Below, piece after piece: positions 27,154 through 34,729 of a DNA stretch of 64,000 nt (positions within the stretch are counted from its first letter, which is position 1; every line of letters begins with the position of its first letter). The position numbers were made by a program, and so were the translations under genes. The notes beneath the pieces are model-generated. The model saw nothing but the letters and a program-made list of their open reading frames with translations. It was not told where the DNA came from and ran no database searches. Source of the DNA: Flavobacterium fluviatile (GTDB lineage Bacteria; Bacteroidota; Bacteroidia; Flavobacteriales; Flavobacteriaceae); the NCBI RefSeq assembly GCF_010645065.1, contig NZ_JAADZW010000003.1, positions 62,001 to 126,000 on the forward strand. The letters run 5' to 3'.

Positions 27154-27179
27154 CCCATGATTTGAAAGCCGAAAAACTC

Positions 27180-27965
27180 ATGTTCAAGCAAATAGCCTTA
27201 ACTCTTTTTACAATATTTGGTATTTCCACGGTATCAAATGCACAATTAGCCTACGAAATTGGATTAATAGCTGGTCCGGTAGCTTTTCAGTCTGACTATG
27301 GGCAGAGACACGATCAGTCTACAAATGTCGGAAATACAGGTTTTGGAATTGGCGCGGTTCACTGGATTAACTTTTCATCAGCTGCAAATGGAAATGAATA
27401 TTTCAATGAGCATTTTAAAATTCGCTCTGAAATTTCGTTTAACAAAACCAATTTTCAGCATTATGGCCGCTGGGTAGAAGGAAAACCTTCTGTAACCAAA
27501 GAAAAGCTTAAAGCCATGAGTGGGAAAACATATTTGTTTAATGTGGGAGTTCAGGTAAATTACTCTCCTTTTATGACAATTCACGAATTCGAAAAAAACG
27601 TTGGCAGTTTCTATCCTTATTTAAGTATAGGTGTTATGGGAAGTTATTACAGCACTGAAGCTAATTCTTCACTTGGCCAATTGGGCATCCCGGCGACCAC
27701 TCCTGATAAATATTTATTTCCTTCAGAAGGCAATCAATATGGTTTTTCAACAGAAAGCGGTTTCACGATTTCAGCCCTTCTGGGTGTTGGTGTTCAATAC
27801 AAATTAGACGAAATGAACGATTTGCTTTTTGAGATACGTTATCAGGGATTTAATTCAGACTGGATAGACGGTTTAAATCCTAACAGGGATCTTTTCAAAG
27901 AAAACAAAGCAAAAGATTCGCAAGTCTGGTTCAATTTTGGTTATTCCCATTATTTAGAGTTCTAA
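27180..27965 (+). CDS. Exported beta-barrel-like protein (THC0290_0291-type)
   Basis: A 261-residue protein starting MFKQIALTLFTIFGISTVSNAQ, a signal peptide cleaved after NAQ at about residue 21. The rest alternates amphipathic strands with aromatic ends (YEIGLIAGPVAFQSDYG, FKIRSEISFNKTNF, YLFNVGVQVNYSPF, ISALLGVGVQYKL, LLFEIRYQGFNSDW) and closes on VWFNFGYSHYLEF. That is the pattern of a small outer-membrane beta-barrel ending in Phe. I associate the sequence with the flavobacterial family named THC0290_0291, with no known function. It is a single gene with its own promoter and a terminator shared with metB. Confidence 0.7.
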   Translation: MFKQIALTLFTIFGISTVSNAQLAYEIGLIAGPVAFQSDYGQRHDQSTNVGNTGFGIGAVHWINFSSAANGNEYFNEHFKIRSEISFNKTNFQHYGRWVEGKPSVTKEKLKAMSGKTYLFNVGVQVNYSPFMTIHEFEKNVGSFYPYLSIGVMGSYYSTEANSSLGQLGIPATTPDKYLFPSEGNQYGFSTESGFTISALLGVGVQYKLDEMNDLLFEIRYQGFNSDWIDGLNPNRDLFKENKAKDSQVWFNFGYSHYLEF

Positions 27966-27977
27966 AAAAAAGATACA

Positions 27978-28018
27978 AAAAACAAACCCCAATTCTTTTG
28001 AGCTGGGGTTTGTTTTTT
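27978..28018. terminator. Bidirectional terminator between the 27180 gene and metB
   Basis: Arms aaaaacaaacccca (27978-27991) and tggggtttgttttt (28004-28017), a 14-bp perfect stem with T-runs both ways. The right arm touches the metB stop codon. Confidence 0.88.
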
Positions 28019-29159
28019 ATGACAAGGCTTGTTCTAAATCAGCTATTAAATCTTCGGCATCTTCTATACCTACACTTAAACGAACAAGATCATCTGTAAT
28101 TCCAACCTCAGCTCTTTTATCTGCCGGGATAGAAGCATGAGTCATTAAAGCCGGATGATTCGCCAGTGACTCAACCCCTCCTAACGATTCTGCTAATGTA
28201 AATACTCTGAGCTTTTCCAAGAAAGCAATTGAATCTTCTTTTTTGCCTGAAACGAATGTAAAAGAGACCATTCCGCCAAAAGCTTTCATTTGTTTTTTTG
28301 CAATCTCATGAAAAGGATGACTTTTTAATCCTGGATAATAAACGGTTTTTATTTTTGGATGATTAGTCAGGAATTCAACTATTTTCTCTCCATTTTCACA
28401 ATGTCTCTGAACTCTTAACGAGAGTGTTTTTATTCCTCTTAAAACCAGAAAACTATCCATTGGCCCTAATGTTGCGCCGGTTGCAAATTGCTGAAAATGA
28501 AATTGTTCTCCCAATGCTTTATCCTTTACAATTAAGGCGCCTGCAATAACATCAGAGTGACCTCCTAAATATTTGGTTGCCGAATGCATTACGATATCGG
28601 CACCTAAATCAAGTGGTTTTTGCAAATAAGGAGTTGCAAAAGTATTGTCTACCGCAAGCCAGATTTTGTTCTCTTTAGTGATTTTGGAAATTTCTTCAAT
28701 ATCAGCCAGTTTCATTAGAGGATTAGTAGGTGTTTCTACCCAGATTAATTTGGTATTTTTATTAATCAAAGATTTCAGTTTTGCAATATCTGTCATATCA
28801 ACAAAATGAAATTTAATACCTGAGTCTTTATAAATTCTTGAAAACATTCTATAGGTACCTCCATACAAATCATCCATGGCAATTACTTCATCACCTGCTT
28901 TAAAAGATCTCAGGATACAATCTGTTGCCGCCAAGCCTGATGAAAAAGCCAGTCCGCGGGTACCGTTTTCAATACTTGCCAATGCATTTTCCAAAGCAGT
29001 CCTTGTTGGATTCGCTGCACGGCTATACTCATAATCTCCTAATGGCTTACCCGGACTTGTCTGGATATAAGTTGAAGTTTGATACACCGCAGGCATAACA
29101 GCACCCGTAGCCAAATCATGATGCTGACCTCCGTGGATCACTTTTGTATTGAATTTCAT
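28017..29159 (-). CDS. metB: Cystathionine gamma-synthase / trans-sulfuration enzyme
   Basis: A 380-residue PLP enzyme of the Cys/Met metabolism family. The phosphate-binding YEYSRAANPTR (about 43), GLAFSSGLAAT, the ring-stacking Tyr in DDLYGGTYR, the Asp in LAVDNTFATPYLQ and the Schiff-base Lys in HSATKYLGGHSD (about 196) are all clear. It most likely joins an activated homoserine with cysteine to make cystathionine. Cystathionine gamma-lyase and O-acetylhomoserine sulfhydrylase are close relatives that sequence alone does not exclude. It is divergent from the lipoprotein gene, with a TAAATTTG -7 box at 29193-29200. Confidence 0.87.
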   Translation of the reverse strand: MKFNTKVIHGGQHHDLATGAVMPAVYQTSTYIQTSPGKPLGDYEYSRAANPTRTALENALASIENGTRGLAFSSGLAATDCILRSFKAGDEVIAMDDLYGGTYRMFSRIYKDSGIKFHFVDMTDIAKLKSLINKNTKLIWVETPTNPLMKLADIEEISKITKENKIWLAVDNTFATPYLQKPLDLGADIVMHSATKYLGGHSDVIAGALIVKDKALGEQFHFQQFATGATLGPMDSFLVLRGIKTLSLRVQRHCENGEKIVEFLTNHPKIKTVYYPGLKSHPFHEIAKKQMKAFGGMVSFTFVSGKKEDSIAFLEKLRVFTLAESLGGVESLANHPALMTHASIPADKRAEVGITDDLVRLSVGIEDAEDLIADLEQALS

Positions 29160-29192
29160 ATAGTTATAAATTTTAAATACTTAATACTTTCA

Positions 29193-29200
29193 CAAATTTA
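29193..29200 (-). promoter_or_regulatory. -7 promoter element of metB
   Basis: TAAATTTG on the minus strand about 33 bases before the ATG. A TTTG 14 bases further upstream is closer than usual. Confidence 0.5.
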
Positions 29201-29263
29201 CTTTTAAATTTATTCAAATCCAGATACAGTTCTTACCTTTAAGTATAATTAACACTTTTTAAG

Positions 29264-30007
29264 ATGAAACATTATTCTCTTCTTGTCATGGTGCTTCTAT
29301 TACTAACTGGCTGCACTAAAACATTAACTTTTGAAAAAGAAGTTTATAAAAAAGAATCCAAAATTCCGTGCAAAAAAGATTGTCCTGAAATTACAATAGA
29401 AGTGCCAATTGCAAAAAACATTCCTGTTGTTGCTGACAGTATCAACAAAAAGATATTGGCCGTTTTAAAAGATATTGTTTATTTCGGAGAAAAACCATCT
29501 GATGCTAAAGATTACAACAGTCTTGCTGATTCTTTTATTGCTTCCTACGAAGAAATGCATAAAAAATTTCCAACTGAAACATTCGGCTGGGAAGCGAAAG
29601 TAAAAGGAAATGTCGAATATCAGTCGGATCAGATATTAAATATAAAACTGGATCATTATACATTTACAGGCGGCGCTCATGGCTATCAGGGTTTTCGCTC
29701 TCTGCTATTCAATCCTGCTACCGGAAAAACCATTTTTTGTGATGAAATATTTAAAAACGAAAGAGAGTTTAAGGCTTTCGCCGAAAAAGAGTTCCGCAGA
29801 AAATATGAAATTCCTCCAAAAGGCAATATAAATGCAACAGGATTAATGTTTGAAAAAGACACTTTTCAATTGCCTCAAAATATATTTTATACCGAAGGAG
29901 GTCTGCTGCTCTATTACAACTCTTATGAAGCAGGTTCTTATGCAGATGGTCCAAAAGAGATTTTGTTTCCGTATGAGCAGATACGTAACTATTTGAAATT
30001 TCAATGA
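29264..30007 (+). CDS. DUF4163/DUF3298 lipoprotein
   Basis: A 247-residue lipoprotein. The signal peptide MKHYSLLVMVLLLLTGC ends in a lipobox LTGC at Cys17. The rest follows the RsiV/PdaC layout: an N-terminal DUF4163-like region (ITIEVPIAKN onward) and a C-terminal DUF3298 domain with YTFTGGAHGYQGFRSLLFNPATGK (about 135) and FYTEGGLLLYYNSYEAGSYADGP. The GGAHG-type loop is the family hallmark. Homologs include an anti-sigma factor domain that binds lysozyme and peptidoglycan deacetylases, but this protein lacks the deacetylase domain. Likely a periplasmic-face lipoprotein of unknown binding target. Confidence 0.83.
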   Translation: MKHYSLLVMVLLLLTGCTKTLTFEKEVYKKESKIPCKKDCPEITIEVPIAKNIPVVADSINKKILAVLKDIVYFGEKPSDAKDYNSLADSFIASYEEMHKKFPTETFGWEAKVKGNVEYQSDQILNIKLDHYTFTGGAHGYQGFRSLLFNPATGKTIFCDEIFKNEREFKAFAEKEFRRKYEIPPKGNINATGLMFEKDTFQLPQNIFYTEGGLLLYYNSYEAGSYADGPKEILFPYEQIRNYLKFQ

Positions 30008-30048
30008 TCTGATTCAGTTAGCGGCAGACTCCGCATTTCTCCCTAAAA

Positions 30049-31188
30049 TTATTGAATATCATATTTCATTTTACGTAAAACCCGCAGCGATTCTTTAAAA
30101 GACAAATATACTGGCCCAAAAGGTTTTAGAAGCAATTTGGCATCAATTAGTTTTTGTTTGGCTTCGTCAAAACCGTTGAGGTAACAAATCATAAAAGTAG
30201 AAGGTAAATTTTCCAAATCTTTGAGTTCGCGTTGCGACAAAGCAAAACCTTTCTGCAATTTTTGAAGCAGGGCGATATTTGAATTGTAAATATGAAACAG
30301 CATTCGCTTATTGAATTCAGGAGGCTGAAAAAGCATTTGACGGTCGATTTTGTAATAACCGTTATCAAAAAAATGTATGGTTTGCTTTTCAAGTGGATAA
30401 TAACTGGTTTTATCGTTTAATCCCAGAGGAACATATTCGGTTATGGTAAAAGTGTCATCATCAAAAACAATCGTAACAACATCCTGAGCAGAATAAAAAA
30501 GCTTGATCTGTTCATTTATCAATTCAATATCTACACGCGAAAGAAAGGTTTCTTCTCTTGATTTTTTGGGTACGCCAGCCCAGCAGATCACAAACAATTC
30601 CTTAAAAACACGATATTTTGGAGACATATCTTTGTGTCTGAAATTCATAAAATCGAATACGCCGTCGAGTGTATACTGGATACTGTTTCGGGAACTGTTT
30701 TCGATTCCGATAACTGTTTCGGTATTCTGATAATTTTTTTCAATTTCACCTTCTACGGGAACCGAATTGCTTCCGCGCCTGACAAAAACACTGTTGGCCG
30801 GAATAGTATGAATTCCTTTTTTGAAAAACGAAATCTGGCTTTTGGGTTTAATTGTAACTAATCCTATAACCTTATCTTTTGGAAGATTTGGAAAAGGCAC
30901 ATTTTCGTACTGAATTTTAGGCGGATTTTCCAAAAAAGCATTGACAAGATTCTGAATCCTGCTATCATCAAAGAAATCATCACCTACAATTTCGTTATCC
31001 TGATCTTCAACACCAACAACGATATAAGAATTATTGGCTGGGTTTGAATTTGACAAAGCGCAGATGTGTTTGAGAAACTTCCCTTTTCCTTCGCGAGAGT
31101 GTAAATTCAACTGCCTTTTTTTGTCATAAAAACTGCTCTCGTCATTATGAGCAAGCAGGTTTTTTATTAAAAGGCGTTTATTAATCAT
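30049..31188 (-). CDS. AlbA_2 / Schlafen-type putative DNA-binding protein
   Basis: A 379-residue cytoplasmic protein. The N-terminal 150 residues (LLAHNDESSFYDKKRQLNL, GKFLKHICALSNSNPANNSYIVVGVED) match the AlbA_2 domain, formerly AAA_4, found in Schlafen-like and transcription-associated proteins. The VFVRRGSNSVPV segment at about 145 closes that domain. The C-terminal 200 residues are unfamiliar and strand-rich. I start at the ATG at 31188 (MINKRLLIKN); the frame extends to 31233 without a better start. It is often annotated as an ATP-binding protein, but no Walker motif is visible. It is convergent with the lipoprotein gene. Confidence 0.7.
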   Translation of the reverse strand: MINKRLLIKNLLAHNDESSFYDKKRQLNLHSREGKGKFLKHICALSNSNPANNSYIVVGVEDQDNEIVGDDFFDDSRIQNLVNAFLENPPKIQYENVPFPNLPKDKVIGLVTIKPKSQISFFKKGIHTIPANSVFVRRGSNSVPVEGEIEKNYQNTETVIGIENSSRNSIQYTLDGVFDFMNFRHKDMSPKYRVFKELFVICWAGVPKKSREETFLSRVDIELINEQIKLFYSAQDVVTIVFDDDTFTITEYVPLGLNDKTSYYPLEKQTIHFFDNGYYKIDRQMLFQPPEFNKRMLFHIYNSNIALLQKLQKGFALSQRELKDLENLPSTFMICYLNGFDEAKQKLIDAKLLLKPFGPVYLSFKESLRVLRKMKYDIQ

Positions 31189-31264
31189 ATTTGAGGTTTT
31201 TAATTTATAACAAATTACTCTAATTCTTATCAAATCAATATTTCAATTCTGCAAATTATAACCT

Positions 31265-31289
31265 TAAAAAAGACGCACTACTGTGCGCC
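31265..31289 (-). terminator. Intrinsic terminator after the SDR gene
   Basis: On the minus strand ggcgcac and gtgcgtc form a seven-pair stem with a four-base loop, followed by TTTTTT. Confidence 0.75.
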
Positions 31290-31303
31290 TCTGCCTAATA
31301 ACT

Positions 31304-32059
31304 TTAAAAAACCTTCTTAACAATTGTCGAAGATGCCTGAGCTGTAGACATGACGATCAAGTCGGCAATATTAACGTGGTAAGGTCTTGAAACCACAAAG
31401 TGGATAATATCGGCTATATCTTCTGCTTTTAAAGGATCGAAACCTTTGTAAACATTTGAAGCTCTTTCTGTATCCCCTTTAAAACGCACTTCGCTAAATT
31501 CAGTTTCAACCAAACCCGGATGAATTCCGCTTACTTTAATTTTGTGCTGATTCAAATCTATTCGCATTCCCTGCGTGATGGCATCAACAGCATGTTTTGA
31601 GCCGCAATAGACATTCCCGTTAGGATAAACCTCTTTTGCTGCTGTTGAACCTATGTTGATGATATGTCCTGATTCCCTTTCGACCATTTGCGGAATTATC
31701 GCTTTCGAAACATATAAAAGTCCTTTTACATTGATATCAATCATAGCATCCCAATCGTCAACATCACCATTATGAATTGGATCCAATCCGTGCGCATTGC
31801 CCGCATTATTGATTAAAATGTCAATTGTCGAAAAATATTCCGGTAAAGAATTTATACTTTCAAAAACAGCATCTTTATCCCTGACATCAAAAGCTAAAGA
31901 ATGTACTTCTGTATATGCAGAAAGTTCATTTTCAAGTTCCTTTAGTCGTTCTTTTCGTCTTCCGCAAATAATAATTTTGTAGTGATTTCGGGCAAATATC
32001 TCAGCAGTTGCTTTTCCAATTCCGCTCGTAGCACCGGTAACTAAAACTGTTTTTTTCAT
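31304..32059 (-). CDS. Short-chain dehydrogenase (YdfG-like)
   Basis: A 251-residue classical SDR. The nucleotide-binding TGATSGIGKATA (about 8-19), NNAG (about 87), the Ser in NIGSTAAKEVY, and the catalytic YxxxK in YCGSKHAVD (Tyr about 152, Lys about 156) are present. Arg-Arg in CGRRKERL after strand 2 suggests NADP preference. It is closest in feel to YdfG, an NADP-dependent 3-hydroxy acid (L-allo-threonine, serine) dehydrogenase, supported by the VNIADLIVMSTAQA C-terminus. The exact substrate is inferred. It is a single gene with a terminator, separated from the Bat operon by a long gene-poor stretch. Confidence 0.85.
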   Translation of the reverse strand: MKKTVLVTGATSGIGKATAEIFARNHYKIIICGRRKERLKELENELSAYTEVHSLAFDVRDKDAVFESINSLPEYFSTIDILINNAGNAHGLDPIHNGDVDDWDAMIDINVKGLLYVSKAIIPQMVERESGHIINIGSTAAKEVYPNGNVYCGSKHAVDAITQGMRIDLNQHKIKVSGIHPGLVETEFSEVRFKGDTERASNVYKGFDPLKAEDIADIIHFVVSRPYHVNIADLIVMSTAQASSTIVKKVF

Positions 32060-32644
32060 TCTGTCTGTTATTTGCCCACAAATAAAAGATTTTTATACAT
32101 TCGAAATATAAATTAAACCATAAATCTGGTATAAGTATCATTGTCATTATTTATGCAATCTTCAATTTTAAAAATAACTTTCTTTATAATTTTCAAACCC
32201 TCTGTGCTAAAACAACAGCCAGAAAAAATTATGACAACTGAACCTTGGAGTGCAGTTAGTTTTTAAATATTAATTTTCGTCAGTCCGGGTTATTTCGATA
32301 TATCGTGAATAAGAAAATTAGAATTAAAAACGATTCAGGATACGATTTTTTGTTTCGTTATTATAGCTCAGGTAAAACGCTAATTAACTTTTTTTAAATA
32401 ATTTCACCCAACATTACAACTCTTTTACTATGTACATTTTAATGATATTTATTTTATACTGAAGCATAATTATCAAAGTTCTTAAAAATATAAAAATAGA
32501 TTCACAATTCGTCCTTAAAATTAGAGTGTTGATCGAAGTTTTAACCATTTTTTAACATCTTACTTCTCAAAAAATATTCAATTTGCACTCTCAAAAATCA
32601 GGCATAAAAATCAAGAATTTTAAAAGGTTTTTAAAAATATTTAT
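32060..32644. other. 585-base region upstream of the Bat operon
   Basis: No supported gene. It holds a 37-codon plus-strand frame at 32153-32266 (MQSSILKITFF...SAVSF) that resembles nothing I know. Near the right end a sequence ending aatttg at 32585 is an imperfect -7 element, 60 bases before the MoxR start. The rest is AT-rich. Confidence 0.5.
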
Positions 32645-33649
32645 ATGGAAGAAAATACAACGACTTTAGACATTAGAGCGATAAATGAAAAAATTGAGAG
32701 AGAAAGTGCTTTTATAGACCTTCTTACAATGGAAATGAACAAAGTTATTGTGGGCCAGAAACACATGGTCGAGCGTTTATTAATCGGACTTTTGGGACAA
32801 GGGCATATTTTACTGGAAGGTGTTCCCGGTTTAGCAAAAACTTTAGCGATTAATACTTTATCCCAGGCAGTTCAGGGTTCTTTCAGCCGTATCCAGTTTA
32901 CACCGGATTTATTGCCGGCCGATGTTATCGGAACGATGATTTACAACATTAAAGCAAACGAATTTTCTATTAAAAAAGGGCCAATTTTTGCCAATTTTGT
33001 ACTTGCCGATGAGATCAACCGTGCTCCTGCAAAAGTACAGTCGGCATTGCTTGAAGCTATGCAGGAAAAACAAGTTACTATTGGCGACACGACTTTCAAA
33101 CTTGATCGTCCGTTTTTAGTACTGGCAACCCAAAACCCTGTAGAACAAGAAGGAACATACCAGCTTCCGGAAGCGCAGGTTGACCGTTTTATGCTGAAAA
33201 CCGTAATTGATTACCCAAAAATTGATGAGGAACGTTTTGTAATTCGCCAAAACTTAAAAGGTTCTTACGAAAAAGTAAATCCTGTAGTTTCAGTAGATCA
33301 GATTTTACGGGCTCAGGAAGCAGTTCGCGAAGTTTACATGGACGAAAAAATCGAAAAATATATCTTAGATATCATCTTTGCTACCCGTTATCCGGAGAAA
33401 TATAAATTAGCCGACTTAAAACCGCTTATCAGTTTTGGGGCATCCCCACGTGGAAGTATCAATCTGGCCAATGCAGCAAAATGTTATGCTTTCATCAAAC
33501 GCCGCGGATATGTAATTCCTGAAGACGTTCGTGCTGTTGTACATGATGTTCTGCGCCACAGAGTTGGGATAACGTATGAAGCTGAGGCTGAAAATATTAC
33601 TTCTGTAGACATTATCAACAAAATCGTAAACGAGATTGAAGTACCTTAA
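32645..33649 (+). CDS. MoxR-family AAA+ ATPase (Bat operon)
   Basis: A 334-residue AAA+ protein of the MoxR family. Walker A is GVPGLAKT (about 60), Walker B is LADEINRAPAKVQSALLEAMQE (about 122), sensor 1 is LATQNPVEQEGTYQLPEAQVDRF and sensor 2 lies in GASPRGSINLANAAK. MoxR proteins act as chaperone-like remodelers for VWA-domain partners. It heads a complete Bat (Bacteroides aerotolerance) operon in the order MoxR, DUF58, BatD-like, BatA, BatB, BatC, BatD, BatE, all on the plus strand with gaps under 140 bases. Cytoplasmic, single domain, normal length. Confidence 0.94.
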   Translation: MEENTTTLDIRAINEKIERESAFIDLLTMEMNKVIVGQKHMVERLLIGLLGQGHILLEGVPGLAKTLAINTLSQAVQGSFSRIQFTPDLLPADVIGTMIYNIKANEFSIKKGPIFANFVLADEINRAPAKVQSALLEAMQEKQVTIGDTTFKLDRPFLVLATQNPVEQEGTYQLPEAQVDRFMLKTVIDYPKIDEERFVIRQNLKGSYEKVNPVVSVDQILRAQEAVREVYMDEKIEKYILDIIFATRYPEKYKLADLKPLISFGASPRGSINLANAAKCYAFIKRRGYVIPEDVRAVVHDVLRHRVGITYEAEAENITSVDIINKIVNEIEVP

Positions 33650-33655
33650 AAATTT

Positions 33656-33727
33656 GTTTCAAGTTTCAAGTTTCAAGTTGTTCTCAATAAGACAATGACC
33701 TGAAACTTTTAAACTTTAAACTTTAAA
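33656..33727. repeat. tttcaag word repeat in the MoxR-DUF58 gap
   Basis: gtttcaag three times in tandem (33656-33679), followed by the complementary words tgaaac and aaactttaaac up to 33727, nine bases before the next ATG. The same word fills 48415-48549. Confidence 0.75.
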
Positions 33728-33735
33728 CAAATAAA

Positions 33736-34599
33736 ATGGATACAAAAGAGCTTTTAAAAAAAGTACGGAAAATAGAAATCAAAACCAAAAGACTGAGCAA
33801 TCATATCTTTTCAGGAGAGTACCATTCTTCATTTAAAGGGCGCGGAATGACTTTTAGCGAAGTGCGCCAATACCAATATGGCGATGATATTCGTAACATC
33901 GACTGGAATGTAACCGCACGCTATAATGAAGCCCACGTAAAAGTTTTTGAAGAAGAACGCGAACTGACCATGGTTTTAATGGTGGATATTTCGGGTTCTG
34001 AAGGTTTTGGATCCAAAAGTCAGTTTAAAAAAGACATCGTAATCGAAATTGCGGCAACGATGGCTTTTTCGGCTACACAAAATAACGACAAGATTGGTTT
34101 AATATTGTTTTCTGATAATGTTGAATTATATATTCCTCCAAAAAAAGGCCGTTCGCACGTTTTGAGAATTATTCGTGAACTGATCGAATTTGAACCAAAA
34201 AGCCAAAAAACAGATATTGCCCAAGCTTTAAAGTTTCTTTCAGGAACACAAAAAAAGAAAGCAATCGTTTTTATGATTTCAGATTTCATGTCTGAAAATT
34301 ATGAGCACACTTTAAAAATTGCTTCTAAAAAACATGATATTACCGGTGTCCGGGTTTACGATATCCGTGAGGAAAAAATCCCGAATTTAGGAATGGTATC
34401 GATGCTTGATGCCGAAAGCGGTAAAATTCAGCTGGTTGATACAGGCTCGAAAAAGGTACGTATGAATTACGAAAAACACTATCAGGAACGATTACATTAT
34501 TTCAAAGAAACTTTTAGTAAATCAGGTGCCGGTGTCGTACATACAAGAGTTGACGAAAGCTATGTCACCAAATTACTTGGGTATTTCAAATCAAGATAA
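33736..34599 (+). CDS. DUF58 protein (Bat operon)
   Basis: A 287-residue protein. The DUF58 signature RGMTFSEVRQYQYGDDIRNIDWNVTARYNEAHVKVFEEERE lies at about 37-75. A VWA-like fold follows, with MVDISGSEGFG (a DxSxS metal site) at about 85 and FMISDFMSENYEH near 185. No membrane span is seen, so it is likely cytoplasmic or peripheral at the inner membrane. In Bat and related operons DUF58 proteins always accompany MoxR and are thought to be its VWA client. Role in stress tolerance is known only genetically. Start ATG at 33736, directly after the tttcaag repeat block. Confidence 0.9.
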   Translation: MDTKELLKKVRKIEIKTKRLSNHIFSGEYHSSFKGRGMTFSEVRQYQYGDDIRNIDWNVTARYNEAHVKVFEEERELTMVLMVDISGSEGFGSKSQFKKDIVIEIAATMAFSATQNNDKIGLILFSDNVELYIPPKKGRSHVLRIIRELIEFEPKSQKTDIAQALKFLSGTQKKKAIVFMISDFMSENYEHTLKIASKKHDITGVRVYDIREEKIPNLGMVSMLDAESGKIQLVDTGSKKVRMNYEKHYQERLHYFKETFSKSGAGVVHTRVDESYVTKLLGYFKSR

Positions 34600-34601
34600 T
34601 T

Positions 34602-34710
34602 TTTAGATTATCAGACATCTTAGATTGTTAGAATATTAGATTAATTTGAACAATAATCATAAAAAAAATCGCTTAAGTTAAATTCGTTTAAGCATTCATT
34701 TTAGACTAAA
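34602..34710. repeat. ttagatt word repeat in the DUF58-BatD-like gap
   Basis: tagatt occurs at about 34604, 34620 and 34636, with complements actaaaatctaaaatc near the next start. A separate hairpin gcttaag / tttaagc lies at about 34671-34693. Confidence 0.55.
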
Positions 34711-34729
34711 ATCTAAAATCAAAAACCAA

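Larger units (their letters stand above)
26858..27179. other. Divergent promoter region gdhA / outer-membrane protein
   Basis: 322 bases without a gene. Contains the gdhA leader with its palindrome, the gdhA -7 box (26943-26950) and the plus-strand -7 box (27146-27153). The middle is plain AT-rich DNA. Confidence 0.6.

Noticed and set aside
29160..29263. SAM riboswitch upstream of metB
   Set aside because: The gap to the divergent lipoprotein gene is only 104 bases and shows no conserved riboswitch core or terminator.
33656..33727. Tandem tttcaag units as a CRISPR or minisatellite
   Set aside because: The repeated unit is only eight bases, there are no spacers, and the gap is between two cotranscribed genes.
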